The notes: generated by a model not told the origin, from the sequence alone. Positions 50,127-59,485 are shown, numbered from the stretch's first letter. The stretch: DNA of 64,000 nt from Ktedonosporobacter rubrisoli (GCF_004208415.1 NZ_CP035758.1:5456001-5520000); one strand, 5' to 3'. Made by a program: numbers and translations.

Positions 50127-51740
50127 GTGAGCATAACGAATGGCGTCAACAACGGCGAATCGGGCAATGTCTCCCCTGCCGCTTCTCTTAGCGCTACTGG
50201 CAAGCCTTTGTTAGAAATGCTTGAGATCAGTAAGAGCTTCCCAGGCGTGCGGGCGCTTAAAGGCGTGTCTTTGAGCGTTAAGCCTGGCGAGGTGCGCGCT
50301 CTGCTGGGAGAGAACGGTGCGGGCAAATCGACCTTGATGAACATTCTCGATGGCGTCTTCTCCGAGTATGACGGCGAGATTCGCATCGCCGGCCAGCCTG
50401 TCTCTATTCGTTCCCCGCGTGATGCTCAGCATCAGGGCATCGCGATGATCCACCAGGAATTAAATCTGGTGCCCGAGTTATCGATCTCCGACAATATCTT
50501 TCTGGGCCGTGAGCTACGCACGCCCTGGGGCATGCTTGACCGCCAGCGTATGCATGCTCAGACGGTGCGCCTGCTGGCTGAGCTCGATCTTACGATTCCA
50601 CCTACGCGGCCAGTGCGTATGGCACGTATCGCGGAGCAGCAACTTATCGAGGTAGCCAAGGCCCTTTCGCTTAACGCGCGCATCCTGATAATGGATGAGC
50701 CGACTTCGGCGCTGGCAGATGCTGAGGTACATCGCTTATTTAATGTCATTAGGCAGTTAAGCGCGCGCGGTGTTGCCGTTATTTATATTTCGCACCGCCT
50801 TGAGGAGCTGCAGGAGATCGCGGACACTGTGACGATCCTGCGCGACGGCGAGCTGATCGGCACGCACGAGCTCAGCCAGGTCTCGCGCGCCGACCTGATC
50901 AGAATGATGGTGGGCCGCCCTTTGCAGGAATTTTTCCCCAAAGGTGATAGCCTGACCAAGGATGATGAGGAGCTTTTACGCGTTGAGCACCTCAGCCTCA
51001 GCGGCGACGCCAGCAGTGGCCGCCGTCCCTTGCACGATGTTAGCTTCAGCCTGCAAGCTGGCGAGATCATCGGCCTGGCCGGTCTGATGGGAGCAGGGCG
51101 CACCGAGGTACTTGAGAGCATCTTTGGCGTGCATCCGCATCGCCTGCTCAAGGGGCATGTCTACCTACAAGGGCGCCTGCTTGACGCTCGCAGCCCACAG
51201 CAGGCCATTAAGCGCGGCCTTGCCTTTATTACCGAAGATCGCAAGGGCCAGAGCTTAATTACGCAGCTCTCGGTTCGCTTCAATATTAGCCTCTCTGCCC
51301 TCAAGAAATTTACCCGCTGGCTCTTCATCAAGCAGCTTGACGAGCGGGCTGCGGTTATCGATTATATCCGTACGTTGCGTATCAAAACGCCTGGTCCAAC
51401 GGCGATTGTCAACAATCTCTCTGGTGGCAATCAGCAAAAAGTTGTGTTGGCCAAGTGCTTGCTTACCCACCCGCGCATTCTGTTAATGGACGAGCCAACG
51501 CGCGGCATCGATGTAGGCGCCAAGGCCGAGATCTATGAACAGATGAATCGGCTTGCTGCTAACGGCCTGGGCATCATCATGGCCTCGTCTGAGCTCCCGG
51601 AGCTCCTGGCAATGTGCGACCGCATTCTCGTCCTCTGCGAAGGAAGGCTTACCGGCGAGTTCGGCCATGGCCAGGCCACACAGGAGATGATTCTAGAGGC
51701 TGCGACCACTCGCGAGAGCACGCTGAGCAGCGTCGGCTAA
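50127..51740 (+). CDS. Sugar ABC transporter ATP-binding protein (RbsA/MglA/XylG-like)
   Basis: A 537-residue double ATPase. The first domain has Walker A ALLGENGAGKSTLMNIL, the region RMARIAEQQLIEVAKAL and Walker B ILIMDEPTSALAD. The second has GLAGLMGAGRTEVLESIFG in place of a normal P-loop, then LSGGNQQKVVLAKCLL and ILLMDEPTRGID. It drives sugar uptake together with the permease and binding protein downstream. The start is GTG at 50127, 11 bases after AAAGGAG; the N-terminal 30 residues (Asn/Gly/Ser rich) are extra compared with relatives. Operon order ATPase-permease-binding protein. Confidence 0.92.
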   Translation: MSITNGVNNGESGNVSPAASLSATGKPLLEMLEISKSFPGVRALKGVSLSVKPGEVRALLGENGAGKSTLMNILDGVFSEYDGEIRIAGQPVSIRSPRDAQHQGIAMIHQELNLVPELSISDNIFLGRELRTPWGMLDRQRMHAQTVRLLAELDLTIPPTRPVRMARIAEQQLIEVAKALSLNARILIMDEPTSALADAEVHRLFNVIRQLSARGVAVIYISHRLEELQEIADTVTILRDGELIGTHELSQVSRADLIRMMVGRPLQEFFPKGDSLTKDDEELLRVEHLSLSGDASSGRRPLHDVSFSLQAGEIIGLAGLMGAGRTEVLESIFGVHPHRLLKGHVYLQGRLLDARSPQQAIKRGLAFITEDRKGQSLITQLSVRFNISLSALKKFTRWLFIKQLDERAAVIDYIRTLRIKTPGPTAIVNNLSGGNQQKVVLAKCLLTHPRILLMDEPTRGIDVGAKAEIYEQMNRLAANGLGIIMASSELPELLAMCDRILVLCEGRLTGEFGHGQATQEMILEAATTRESTLSSVG

Positions 51741-51814
51741 GCCTGAATACTGCACTATCCACATACAGGCAATTGGGCATTATTTCAATACAGAAAATAA
51801 GAGGTGAAGGGATT

Positions 51815-52960
51815 ATGGGCGTAGGAATCGGCGATCCCGCGACCAAAGACCGTACAACTCCAACGCGCAAGGAAAGGCTGGGACAAATTCTTGCCTTGCT
51901 CGGTTCGCTTCAGGGATATATCGGACTTATTCTTATCGTGGCTTACGGCATTATTTCTAAAGGGGATATCTTCCTCAATAGCACCAACCTTACTAACGCC
52001 GTTGGCGCGTTTGCTTCGCGGGGCATTCTGGCCGTGGGAGAAACTCTAGTTATTTTGATAGCAGGCATCGATCTCTCGGTTGGTTCGGTGATGGGCTTCT
52101 GTTCGATGACCGCGGCGCTTCTGCTGACAAAGACAGGCCTGAATCCTGCGGCGATTGTTGTAGTCTCGATGCTGGTTGGGGCGGCCTTCGGCTTATTCAA
52201 TGGCCTGGCATCCTCGCTGCTGCGCATTCAATCCTTTATTGTAACCCTGGCGATGCTGAGCATTGCCCGTGGGCTTGATCGCGAGCTAAGCAACAATGTT
52301 AGCGTGGGCACGCAAATTGTCGGGGCCAACGGCCAGCTTACGCCCAACTCGGCGGCCTTCCAATTGCTGGGCACCCCGGGCCATAACCTCTTCTCTAACA
52401 TCTCCTTGCCTATTATTGGCAATGCAGGTATCTATTATCCGGTCCTGGCCTTTGTCATCGCCTGCATCGTTTTTCAGGTCATTCTATCCAGAACGCGCTT
52501 TGGCCGGCACATCTATGCCGTGGGCGGCAACCAGACGGCGGCCAGGCTCTCGGGCGTTAATGTGACGCTTGTAACGATCATTGTCTTCACGCTGGCCGGC
52601 ATGCTGGCAGGCTTTGCTGGTCCAATCGATGCCGCCTACAGCGCTTCGGCCGATCCCCTGGCGGGCCAGACCTTCGAGCTTGATGCGATTGCTGCGGCGG
52701 TCATTGGCGGCGCCAATCTGATGGGCGGTAAGGGCACGATCATTGGTACTCTGGTAGGCGCCTTGATCCTGACCTTGCTCGATAATGTTTTAGGTTTGAA
52801 TGCAGTTAGCGATAATCTGCAACTCGTTATTAAGGGACTCATTGTGGTCATCGCGGTTGTCTTACAGCGCCCCGGTTTCTTTACAGCTATCATTGCTGCT
52901 ATACGCCCGGCTATCGCAGGCATCCAGCCGGAAAGGAGGCAGAAACGGGATTCTAAATGA
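51815..52960 (+). CDS. Sugar ABC transporter permease
   Basis: A 381-residue membrane protein of the ribose/galactose/xylose permease family. It has about ten helices with ILIAGIDLSVGSVMGFCSM and AAAVIGGANLMGGKGTIIGTLVGAL. A cytoplasmic insert of about 40 residues lies in the middle (NGQLTPNSAAFQLLG). The start at 51815 has AGAGGTGAAGG just before it; the upstream frame overlapping the ATPase gene is a shadow. A single permease gene implies a homodimeric pore. The C-terminus ends in a basic tail. Confidence 0.9.
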   Translation: MGVGIGDPATKDRTTPTRKERLGQILALLGSLQGYIGLILIVAYGIISKGDIFLNSTNLTNAVGAFASRGILAVGETLVILIAGIDLSVGSVMGFCSMTAALLLTKTGLNPAAIVVVSMLVGAAFGLFNGLASSLLRIQSFIVTLAMLSIARGLDRELSNNVSVGTQIVGANGQLTPNSAAFQLLGTPGHNLFSNISLPIIGNAGIYYPVLAFVIACIVFQVILSRTRFGRHIYAVGGNQTAARLSGVNVTLVTIIVFTLAGMLAGFAGPIDAAYSASADPLAGQTFELDAIAAAVIGGANLMGGKGTIIGTLVGALILTLLDNVLGLNAVSDNLQLVIKGLIVVIAVVLQRPGFFTAIIAAIRPAIAGIQPERRQKRDSK

Positions 52961-53039
52961 TCAGTTAACAAGGTTGTAAGGCTCGTATCACAGAGCATGA
53001 TTTTATTATTTGCTGTAACGCTGAAGAAAGGATCACTCT

Positions 53040-54041
53040 ATGAAGAATCGCGTCCTGAGAGCGTTCACCTACGGCATCTTTCTCTGTTTCGTTATCGCGC
53101 TAACTGCCTGTGGCGGCGGGTCCACCACAGCCACCAACGGCAATAGCAACAGCAACAGCGGAGGCAAAAAAGTCTTCGTGGTGGGCTATTCGCAGTCAAA
53201 CAATGCCGAGCCCTACCGCGCTCAGCTTAATCTGCAGCTTGAGCACTACATCAAGCAATATCCTGATTTAAAGCTCTTGCCCATCACCGATGCGCACCAG
53301 GATAGTACAACCCAGGTGAGCCAGGTTCAGAACTTTATCTCTCAACACGTCGACGCGTTGATTGTTTCGCCTAATGAGCCGGCTCCCCTCACGGCGCCAA
53401 TTGAGCAGGCCTGTGCGCAACATATCCCGGTAATTATCCTTGATCGCTCGGTCAATACAGACTGCTATACGTCTTTTATCGGCGGGGATAATGTGTTGAT
53501 TGGGCGCCGGGCCGGTGAATTAGCTGCCAAGCTTCTGCCTGATGGGGGGAACATTGTCGAGCTGCGAGGCATCTTGAGCGATCAGCCTCAGATCGATCGC
53601 GACAAAGGTTTCCGCGAAGGGATCGCTAGCAATCCCAAGATCAAAATTATTGCCGACCGCGAGGCCAAGTGGCTCAAGCCAAATGCCACGACCATTATGC
53701 AGCAGTGGCTCTCGCAATATCCCAAGATCGATCTTGTCTATGGTCAGAATGATCCGATGGCGCTTGGAGCTTATCTGGCTGCCTCAGCCGTCAATCGCCA
53801 GAAACAGATGAAGTTTATCGGCACCGATGGCCTGGCCATTCCCGATGGTGGTATTCGGGCAGTACAGCTAGGCGAGCTGGCCGGAACCTTTATCTATCCC
53901 ACCTGCGCCAAAGAGGCCGCGGATTATGTGGAGAAGATCGTCCATCACGAGCAGGTACAACACCATCTAACCCTGGGCACGACTCCGGTCACGCCCGAAA
54001 ATGCCGCAGACCTCTACAAGCAATATCAATTCTCTAGCTAA
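53040..54041 (+). CDS. Sugar ABC transporter substrate-binding lipoprotein
   Basis: A 333-residue lipoprotein: signal peptide ending in the lipobox ALTACGGG (cysteine about residue 24), a Gly/Asn/Ser linker, then a type I periplasmic-binding fold. Features are VVGYSQSNNAEPYRAQLNL, VDALIVSPNEPAPLTAPIEQA, HIPVIILDRSVNT and GTDGLAIPDGGIRAVQLGEL. It resembles ribose/galactofuranose-type binding proteins such as YtfQ, but the sugar is not certain. It is the last gene of the second importer operon and is followed by a strong hairpin. Confidence 0.9.
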   Translation: MKNRVLRAFTYGIFLCFVIALTACGGGSTTATNGNSNSNSGGKKVFVVGYSQSNNAEPYRAQLNLQLEHYIKQYPDLKLLPITDAHQDSTTQVSQVQNFISQHVDALIVSPNEPAPLTAPIEQACAQHIPVIILDRSVNTDCYTSFIGGDNVLIGRRAGELAAKLLPDGGNIVELRGILSDQPQIDRDKGFREGIASNPKIKIIADREAKWLKPNATTIMQQWLSQYPKIDLVYGQNDPMALGAYLAASAVNRQKQMKFIGTDGLAIPDGGIRAVQLGELAGTFIYPTCAKEAADYVEKIVHHEQVQHHLTLGTTPVTPENAADLYKQYQFSS

Positions 54042-54058
54042 GCACGCCCACCCCAGGG

Positions 54059-54089
54059 GGAGCGGCTGGAAGCTTTTCCAGCCTGCTCC
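54059..54089. terminator. Strong hairpin after the second sugar ABC operon
   Basis: GGAGC (54059-54063) ... GCTCC (54085-54089) encloses an inner stem CTGGAA/TTCCAG. The hairpin lies between convergent transcripts (importer plus, dehydrogenase minus). There is no clear T run. Confidence 0.5.
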
Positions 54090-54115
54090 TCTGCGGGCCA
54101 CAATTCCCTAGCAGC

Positions 54116-55201
54116 CTATTTGTAGAGCTTGCGCAATGCGGTGCGAATCGCCTTGCCAACCTCAACAGTAGTTGCGCGGCCTCCCAGATCGGGCGTTAAC
54201 ACTTCTCTGGCTGCGGTCACCGCTTCAATCGCGCGCATAAGTTGTGTGGCAGCCTCGCGCTCGCCAAGATACTCAAGCATTATCTGGCCGGACCAGATTC
54301 CGCCAATTGGATTGGCAATGCCTTTGCCGGCAATATCCGGTGCCGAGCCATGCACTGGCTCAAAGAGGGAAGGGCCGCGCCGCGTCTCGGCAACGGGATG
54401 GATATTTCCGCTGGGAGGCAGGCCCAGGCTGCCTTGCAAGGCGCCACCGAGATCGGTCAGGATATCGCCAAAAAGATTTGAGGAAACCACAACATCCAAA
54501 GTCTGGGGATGCGTGACAAAACGGGCGGCCAGGGCGTCTACATGCCACTTATCGGCAGTGATATCGGGATATTCGGCGGCTACGGCGCTATACACTTCAT
54601 CCCAGAAAACCATACTATACTGCAAGGCATTGGATTTGGTCGCGCTCGTGACTTTATGGCGTCCCTCGCGCCGCGCCAGCTCAAAGGCGTAGCGAATGAT
54701 GCGCTCGGTTCCCTGGCGGGTAAAGATGGCCGTCTGGGTGGCAACTTCCTGGGGCGTCCCGACCTGAATGCGACCGCCGGAGCGGGCATACTCGCCTTCG
54801 GTGTTCTCGCGCACACAGACAAAGTTGACATCGGCAGTGGTTCGTCCGCGCAAGGGACCTTCAAGGCCTGGCAACAGACGGATGGGGCGCAGGTTGACAT
54901 AGAGGTCAAATTCCTGGCGGATTGGCAGCAGCATACCATGCAAGCTGACGTGATCGGGTACTGTCGGAAAACCAACGGCGCCAAAATAAATCGCATCAAA
55001 CTCTCGCAGGGTATTCAAGGCCTCGGGCGGCATCATGCGCCCATGCTGGAGATAGTATTCGCAGCTCCAATCAAAGCTCTGCGTCTCCAGGCGAAAATCC
55101 CCGGCTAAGGATGCCAGCAGATTAAGAGTTTGCACGCCCTCGGCAATCACGTCCTGTCCAATGCCATCTCCTGGTAGCAGTGCAATCCGATGATAACGCA
55201 T
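54116..55201 (-). CDS. Tartrate/D-malate-type dehydrogenase (isopropylmalate dehydrogenase family)
   Basis: A 361-residue NAD-dependent beta-decarboxylating dehydrogenase. RIALLPGDGIGQDVIAEG at the N-terminus, VCVRENTEGEYARSGG, the catalytic tyrosine/lysine region TSATKSNALQY, and SNLFGDILTDLGGALQGSLG with the metal-binding aspartates are all present. The motif FDWSCEYYLQHGRMMPPEAL and HGMLLPIRQEFDLYVNLRP fit the TtuC/DmlA subgroup, which acts on tartrate and D-malate, more than LeuB. The ACS-type transporter 1.5 kb away may supply such an acid. Its subgroup is likely but not certain. Confidence 0.85.
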   Translation of the reverse strand: MRYHRIALLPGDGIGQDVIAEGVQTLNLLASLAGDFRLETQSFDWSCEYYLQHGRMMPPEALNTLREFDAIYFGAVGFPTVPDHVSLHGMLLPIRQEFDLYVNLRPIRLLPGLEGPLRGRTTADVNFVCVRENTEGEYARSGGRIQVGTPQEVATQTAIFTRQGTERIIRYAFELARREGRHKVTSATKSNALQYSMVFWDEVYSAVAAEYPDITADKWHVDALAARFVTHPQTLDVVVSSNLFGDILTDLGGALQGSLGLPPSGNIHPVAETRRGPSLFEPVHGSAPDIAGKGIANPIGGIWSGQIMLEYLGEREAATQLMRAIEAVTAAREVLTPDLGGRATTVEVGKAIRTALRKLYK

Positions 55202-55386
55202 AATCTAAGCTCCTCTTTTCATATGCCCCGGCTGAGGCATACGCAAAATATTGTCTGCTAAGATTATAGCTTAATCACTAGTTTTAGCTACCTATTTCTA
55301 TCCGGCCATCTCATTTTTCTCTCCAACATCTCGCACTCGGAAGGAGAAGATATATCCAGCTCCTTGCGAGCACGATCCGCTCCCAA

Positions 55387-56067
55387 TTACCAGATATACG
55401 GGATGAAGCGATATTTGACCTGTGCCATATAGGCTTTGTACCCCGGCAATTCCTCACATAATACCCGCTCCTCCAGGATGGCTCGCGCCGCCATCCCAGC
55501 GATAAGAATCAGGGCGAAGAGCTCGCCATACCACGATCCGAGCAGCAAGGGCGTTCCGAGAAAGAGGAGAAGCGCACCAGCATAGAGAGGATGGCGCACA
55601 TAATGATAGGGGCCAGTGGAGATCACCGTATGTCCTCTTTCTTCCTGAATACGCACTGCCGGCGAGAGGAAGGTGTTTTCCCGAAAGGTCAAGAGCATGA
55701 GCGGGAACGAGCCTATCAAGGCAATAGCGCCTATGATCTGGAGGAAAAGAGGCACATATGACCAGTGAAAGCGCACTGCGTCCAGTGGCATCAGAATGGT
55801 CCAGGCCAAACAGAGCAGATAGAACAAAGGAGTGAACACCCTATCCCAGGTTTTTTGATTGGGTTGGGAGAGGCTGAGGCGCTCTTGCAGCAAGCCGGGA
55901 CTGGATGTAAATAGCATCCCAATATTCAGCAGTGTGAAGCCGAATAATAGAATCAAGAAGATCCACCCAGCAGGCCACAGAAGTGTGCCCGCCGGAAGAA
56001 ACAGAGCCAGAGCAAGCAATAGAAAGCTTATTATGATCGATACAATTGCTTTGAGCAAAAGAGTCAT
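55387..56067 (-). CDS. Isoprenylcysteine carboxyl methyltransferase-like membrane protein
   Basis: A 226-residue membrane protein with about five to six helices. The C-terminal half has the ICMT/PEMT methyltransferase signature GPYHYVRHPLYAGALLLFLG, then LEERVLCEELPGYKAYMAQV, which bind S-adenosylmethionine at the membrane surface. Bacterial members methylate lipids, isoprenoid-linked thiols or unknown small molecules; the substrate is not known. GGAGG lies at good distance before the ATG at 56067. A second open frame upstream overlaps its first third. Confidence 0.85.
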   Translation of the reverse strand: MTLLLKAIVSIIISFLLLALALFLPAGTLLWPAGWIFLILLFGFTLLNIGMLFTSSPGLLQERLSLSQPNQKTWDRVFTPLFYLLCLAWTILMPLDAVRFHWSYVPLFLQIIGAIALIGSFPLMLLTFRENTFLSPAVRIQEERGHTVISTGPYHYVRHPLYAGALLLFLGTPLLLGSWYGELFALILIAGMAARAILEERVLCEELPGYKAYMAQVKYRFIPYIW

Positions 56068-56482
56068 AAGTTACCTCCGTCATTCTTAAATCATGCTTGA
56101 ACATAACTGGCAAACTGACAAGGCTCCGAAGTCCGGCAGCGCGCGGTTCTTCGCTCTTCTTGCGAAGATGCTGACGAAACCCGGCCCGCGCAAAGAACGA
56201 AGAAGGCTCTTGCCGATCCTCCATGCCGAGTCTCGTCACTCTCTGGTTATAACGGTTCCACAATTTTCTGCTCAGATGGCTTGCCAGGGTGGACAAGCGA
56301 TGAGTCCTCAGCTTCATCATGGACTTTCTCTCTTTTCCTGTCAATGCAGTCGTCAACTGTGCCTGTACCTTTTCGACGCTCCGACGCATAATTGCTTGCC
56401 CTGCTTCGAAGTTCACCCTCTCTTGCAGGGCAAGTAAGCGATCACAGAGCTCAACCATTTCATGTTCATTTTTTATCCACAA
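55841..56482 (-). CDS. Uncharacterised helical protein, end overlapping the methyltransferase gene
   Basis: A 213-codon frame I do not recognise. The first 85 residues look like a real charged helical protein (VELCDRLLALQERVNFEAGQ, then many Arg and Lys). From about residue 138 it runs through the methyltransferase gene in another frame and becomes Cys/Ser-rich without pattern, which suggests that the natural end has been lost by a frameshift or that the frame is by chance. The GTG start at 56482 has GAGG seven bases before it. No domain, signal peptide or membrane helix in the first part. Confidence 0.35.
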   Translation of the reverse strand: MWIKNEHEMVELCDRLLALQERVNFEAGQAIMRRSVEKVQAQLTTALTGKERKSMMKLRTHRLSTLASHLSRKLWNRYNQRVTRLGMEDRQEPSSFFARAGFRQHLRKKSEEPRAAGLRSLVSLPVMFKHDLRMTEVTYDSFAQSNCIDHNKLSIACSGSVSSGGHTSVACWVDLLDSIIRLHTAEYWDAIYIQSRLAARAPQPLPTQSKNLG

Positions 56483-56577
56483 TTATACCTCATAGGTAGA
56501 GTTTAATCTGGAACTCGATAAAATATTTTTTCATATCTATGTACCTGCCATTGTAGATATTTTAGCTTTTTTCATGG

Positions 56578-56590
56578 TATCATCATGATA
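56578..56590 (+). promoter_or_regulatory. Palindrome upstream of the ACS-type MFS gene
   Basis: TATCATCATGATA, perfect 6-base arms around one base, 127 bases before the MFS start codon. A possible operator; no regulator gene adjoins it. Confidence 0.3.
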
Positions 56591-56716
56591 GAGCTAGCAA
56601 TGCCCACTAGCGCCTCTAATGGAAGAGCTTGCAGCTTAAAGGAGAGATAGTCGGAAGAGGCAGGCAGCACTGCACCATATTTCATCTTGCTCTTGTTTGG
56701 CAAGAAAGGAGCATTT

Positions 56717-58009
56717 ATGGCAACGCAAGCCGTCGCAATTCCTCGTCAGCGTTGGGTTCGGATCATCCCTGTCGCATTCCTTATGTATACGATTGCCTTT
56801 ATGGATCGCATTAATATTGGCTTTGGCATTCCCGGCATTGAAAAATCGCTGGGCGTCGATGCCACCATTGCCGGACTGGCCAGCGGCATTTTCTTCTTCG
56901 GCTATCTATTTCTGCAGATCCCCGGCGGCCACCTGGCAATTACCTGGAGCGCGCGCAAATTTGTGACAATCTCCCTGATCGTCTGGGGCGTATTTGCAGT
57001 CCTGACCGGGCTGGCGCAGAATGCCACCCAGCTACTCATTGTGCGCTTTATTCTTGGCGTGGCCGAAGGAGGCGTCTGGCCCGCTACCCTCGTTCTGCTC
57101 GCCAACTGGTTTCCCCTTGATGAGCGGGCAAGGGCCAATTCTTACTGGATGTTCTGCTTGCCGGTCGCCTCTATCATCATGTCGCCGATCTCGGGCTGGA
57201 TTCTTACCTGGGCCGATTGGCGCACCCTCTTTATCATCGAAGGCATTCCACCACTGATCTGGGCGGTTCTCTGGTGGTTCATGATTGCCGATAAGCCAGA
57301 GGATGCAAAATGGCTCTCGCCAGAGGAGAAGGTCTATCTGGAGCAGAAATTTGCCGAGGATCGCCACAATGCCTTGCCCCAGGATAAGGGCGACTGGAAA
57401 GAAGGCCTCAAAAATGCGAAGGTATGGTGGCTGGTCATCGTCTACTTTTTGATTCAGGTTGGTTTTTACGGTGTGAGCCTGTGGCTGCCGGTGATGATTA
57501 AAGGCCTCACCAAACAAAACTTTGGCCTGGTCGGCATCTGGTCCGCCCTGCCTTATGTTGCCGCCGTAATTGGTCTCTATCTCAATGCCAACCACTCGGA
57601 CCGCACGGGCGAGCGCAAGCTCCACGTGGCCATCCCAACGATCATTGGCGGCATCGCCCTGCTCTTATCTGGCCTGCTTGGTCCCGCTTCTCCTTTGCTC
57701 GGCATCATCTTCTTGATTCTCACCGAAGGCTTCTTACTGCCGTATGTGGGTGTCTTCTGGACTTTACCACCGCTGATTCTTGGCCAGGAGGCCATTGGCT
57801 CTGGTATGGGCCTGATCAACGCACTGGGCAACCTTGGCGGTTTTGTTGGTCCTTTCATCATCGGCTACTTTATCGCCACAACCGGCTCGAACCTTACCGG
57901 GATCGTCCTGCTGAGCATTGCACTCGTAGTGGCTGGCATTATGGTCCTTGTCTTCCGCTACGAACGAGCTACCACGGAGACCACTCCTGCTGTCGCTCCG
58001 ACCGACTAG
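56717..58009 (+). CDS. MFS transporter, anion:cation symporter (ACS) family
   Basis: About 430 residues and 12 helices. Family features: RWVRIIPVAFLMYTIAFMDRINIGFG at the start (given here as a 26-residue region, key residues DR-N-GF), then a conserved loop QIPGGHLAITWSARKF and GVAEGGVWPATLVLLANWFP. ACS members import organic acids such as phthalate, tartrate, glucarate or hexuronates with protons. The ATG at 56717 with AAAGGAG (56705-56711) is preferred over an ATG 10 codons upstream. The tartrate/malate-type dehydrogenase nearby suggests a hydroxy-dicarboxylate as substrate. Confidence 0.87.
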   Translation: MATQAVAIPRQRWVRIIPVAFLMYTIAFMDRINIGFGIPGIEKSLGVDATIAGLASGIFFFGYLFLQIPGGHLAITWSARKFVTISLIVWGVFAVLTGLAQNATQLLIVRFILGVAEGGVWPATLVLLANWFPLDERARANSYWMFCLPVASIIMSPISGWILTWADWRTLFIIEGIPPLIWAVLWWFMIADKPEDAKWLSPEEKVYLEQKFAEDRHNALPQDKGDWKEGLKNAKVWWLVIVYFLIQVGFYGVSLWLPVMIKGLTKQNFGLVGIWSALPYVAAVIGLYLNANHSDRTGERKLHVAIPTIIGGIALLLSGLLGPASPLLGIIFLILTEGFLLPYVGVFWTLPPLILGQEAIGSGMGLINALGNLGGFVGPFIIGYFIATTGSNLTGIVLLSIALVVAGIMVLVFRYERATTETTPAVAPTD

Positions 58010-58103
58010 CTGGCCAAAATCGCGGCTCACGCAAAAAGATCTGCTCTTCCTCAAGGGAGGCTTGCGCTAGCTGCCTGGAAGCGGCTGCGCAAGCTTCTAT
58101 TGC

Positions 58104-58520
58104 TCACTTTTTGCGATGCAGCTCAGCGACATAGCGCTGCTGAAACGAAAGCAGGCGGGCGGAAACTGTGCGATATTTCGCCAGGCCTGCTTTGGTCTTT
58201 GCAGCAGCTTCTACACTGATGAGATGGGTATAGCCAAGGATAGCACTTCCCAGGGCAATCAATTCATTAGAGGTGGCGAGAAATTTCACTGTTACAACTT
58301 GAGCCTGATGCATACCCTGATAGCGTTTCTGGAACGAGTGCAACATATCTATCAATTCGCTGCGTTCTAGGGACGGCTCGATGGTTGCTTCCAGAAGGCG
58401 AATATACACGACGATAGCTTCTTCGCAAGCGGCAAGTTCAGCAGGAGTGGCCTCTAGAGCCATCAGCGGCTCTTGATACGATCCCATTACATTCGACTCC
58501 CTTACTACCTGAATAATCAT
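58104..58520 (-). CDS. Small helical protein of unknown function
   Basis: A 138-residue protein (or 127 if the ATG at 58487, which has AAGGGAG nine bases before it, is used). It is almost wholly alpha-helical with heptad-like spacing (AELAACEEAIVVYIRLLEA, SELIDMLHSFQKRY, SARLLSFQQRYVAELHRK) and no signal peptide or membrane segment. The two similar ends (LHSFQKRY and LSFQQRYV) suggest an internal duplication of a helical hairpin. No family was recognised. It is convergent with the MFS gene. Confidence 0.6.
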   Translation of the reverse strand: MIIQVVRESNVMGSYQEPLMALEATPAELAACEEAIVVYIRLLEATIEPSLERSELIDMLHSFQKRYQGMHQAQVVTVKFLATSNELIALGSAILGYTHLISVEAAAKTKAGLAKYRTVSARLLSFQQRYVAELHRKK

Positions 58521-58666
58521 AACTCTCGATATCCTCTCTATATTTTACGCCATTATTGTTCATTCTGGCATTTTCCTAGCATCAGTACTAACAAATACCA
58601 CAAATGAAGGATACGAGCGACTGTCCTACCTGCCTCTATTCCTTCCGGGCGCTCCACCAGGAGCGG

Positions 58667-59443
58667 CTAGAAAAACTCATCAAGCAGCTGATAAAAGTGC
58701 ACCTTGTCCTGCTCAACTGAGCTCAAGCCATAGGCGTCTAAGAATTGCGGAATCCACTCAGGACCTAAGTTGAAGGCCAGGCTTCTACAGGCCAGGGCGA
58801 TATCCTGATAGCGATCGGCAATGCCACAGCGTCCCAGATCGATAAAGCCATTGACGCGCATCTCTTCCCGATCGATGAGAATATTTGGCAAGCAAAAATC
58901 TCCGTGGGTAAAGACGAGATCTTCGCTGGCCGGCCTTGCTTGCAGCAGTTGTGCATAGAGCTGTCTAACTCCTAATCCACGGCGTTCCTCATCAAAATCT
59001 TCCTCATCCACCTGGCCAGCCAGCATACGCCGACGCGCCTCTTCAAGGCGTATCGACAAGCGCTGATCAAAGGGACAATCCGCAATTTCGACGGCGTGGA
59101 CCATGTGTAATCCTTGCGCCATGAGCACTACAAGGCGCTCCATATCAGTTTTAAAGACTTCCTCACAGGCCATAGTGCCGACAACTTCGCTCATCAATAA
59201 GTACTCGCGCTCAGCATCACGGCCGTAGTAATATACTTCGGGCACCGGCAACCGCCCGTAGAGCCATTGCAGGCGCTCTTCCTCCTCGCACAAACTATCC
59301 GCAGCGCCATGAGGAGCGATTTTCAGGTAGCGATCCCCGATGCGAAACACGCTAGCCCCGGAACAACCAATGGTAATAGGTTGCCAGCTAGCGCCACTCT
59401 CCAGCAAAGCGCGCAAAGCTGGAGGTAAGCCAGCTAATAACAT
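58667..59443 (-). CDS. Aminoglycoside 3'-phosphotransferase-like kinase (APH family)
   Basis: A 258-residue phosphotransferase. It shows the APH(3') pattern: ASVFRIGDRYLKIAP with the ATP-binding lysine, LLMSEVVGTMACE, the catalytic loop VFTHGDFCLPNILIDRE and the metal-binding IDLGRCGIADRYQDIALACR. Length matches aphA enzymes. Members phosphorylate kanamycin-type aminoglycosides, but many chromosomal relatives in soil bacteria are of unknown activity. It lies downstream of an ABC-F gene on the same strand (42 bases apart), so both could act against ribosome-targeting antibiotics. Confidence 0.87.
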   Translation of the reverse strand: MLLAGLPPALRALLESGASWQPITIGCSGASVFRIGDRYLKIAPHGAADSLCEEEERLQWLYGRLPVPEVYYYGRDAEREYLLMSEVVGTMACEEVFKTDMERLVVLMAQGLHMVHAVEIADCPFDQRLSIRLEEARRRMLAGQVDEEDFDEERRGLGVRQLYAQLLQARPASEDLVFTHGDFCLPNILIDREEMRVNGFIDLGRCGIADRYQDIALACRSLAFNLGPEWIPQFLDAYGLSSVEQDKVHFYQLLDEFF

Positions 59444-59485
59444 GCTCTATCCTTTCCTTATAATCAGCCCAGGAAAAGAGTGGCC

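Noticed and set aside
54129..55108. Open frames opposite the tartrate-type dehydrogenase
   Set aside because: Both plus-strand frames are antisense shadows with Ser/Arg/Pro-rich translations.
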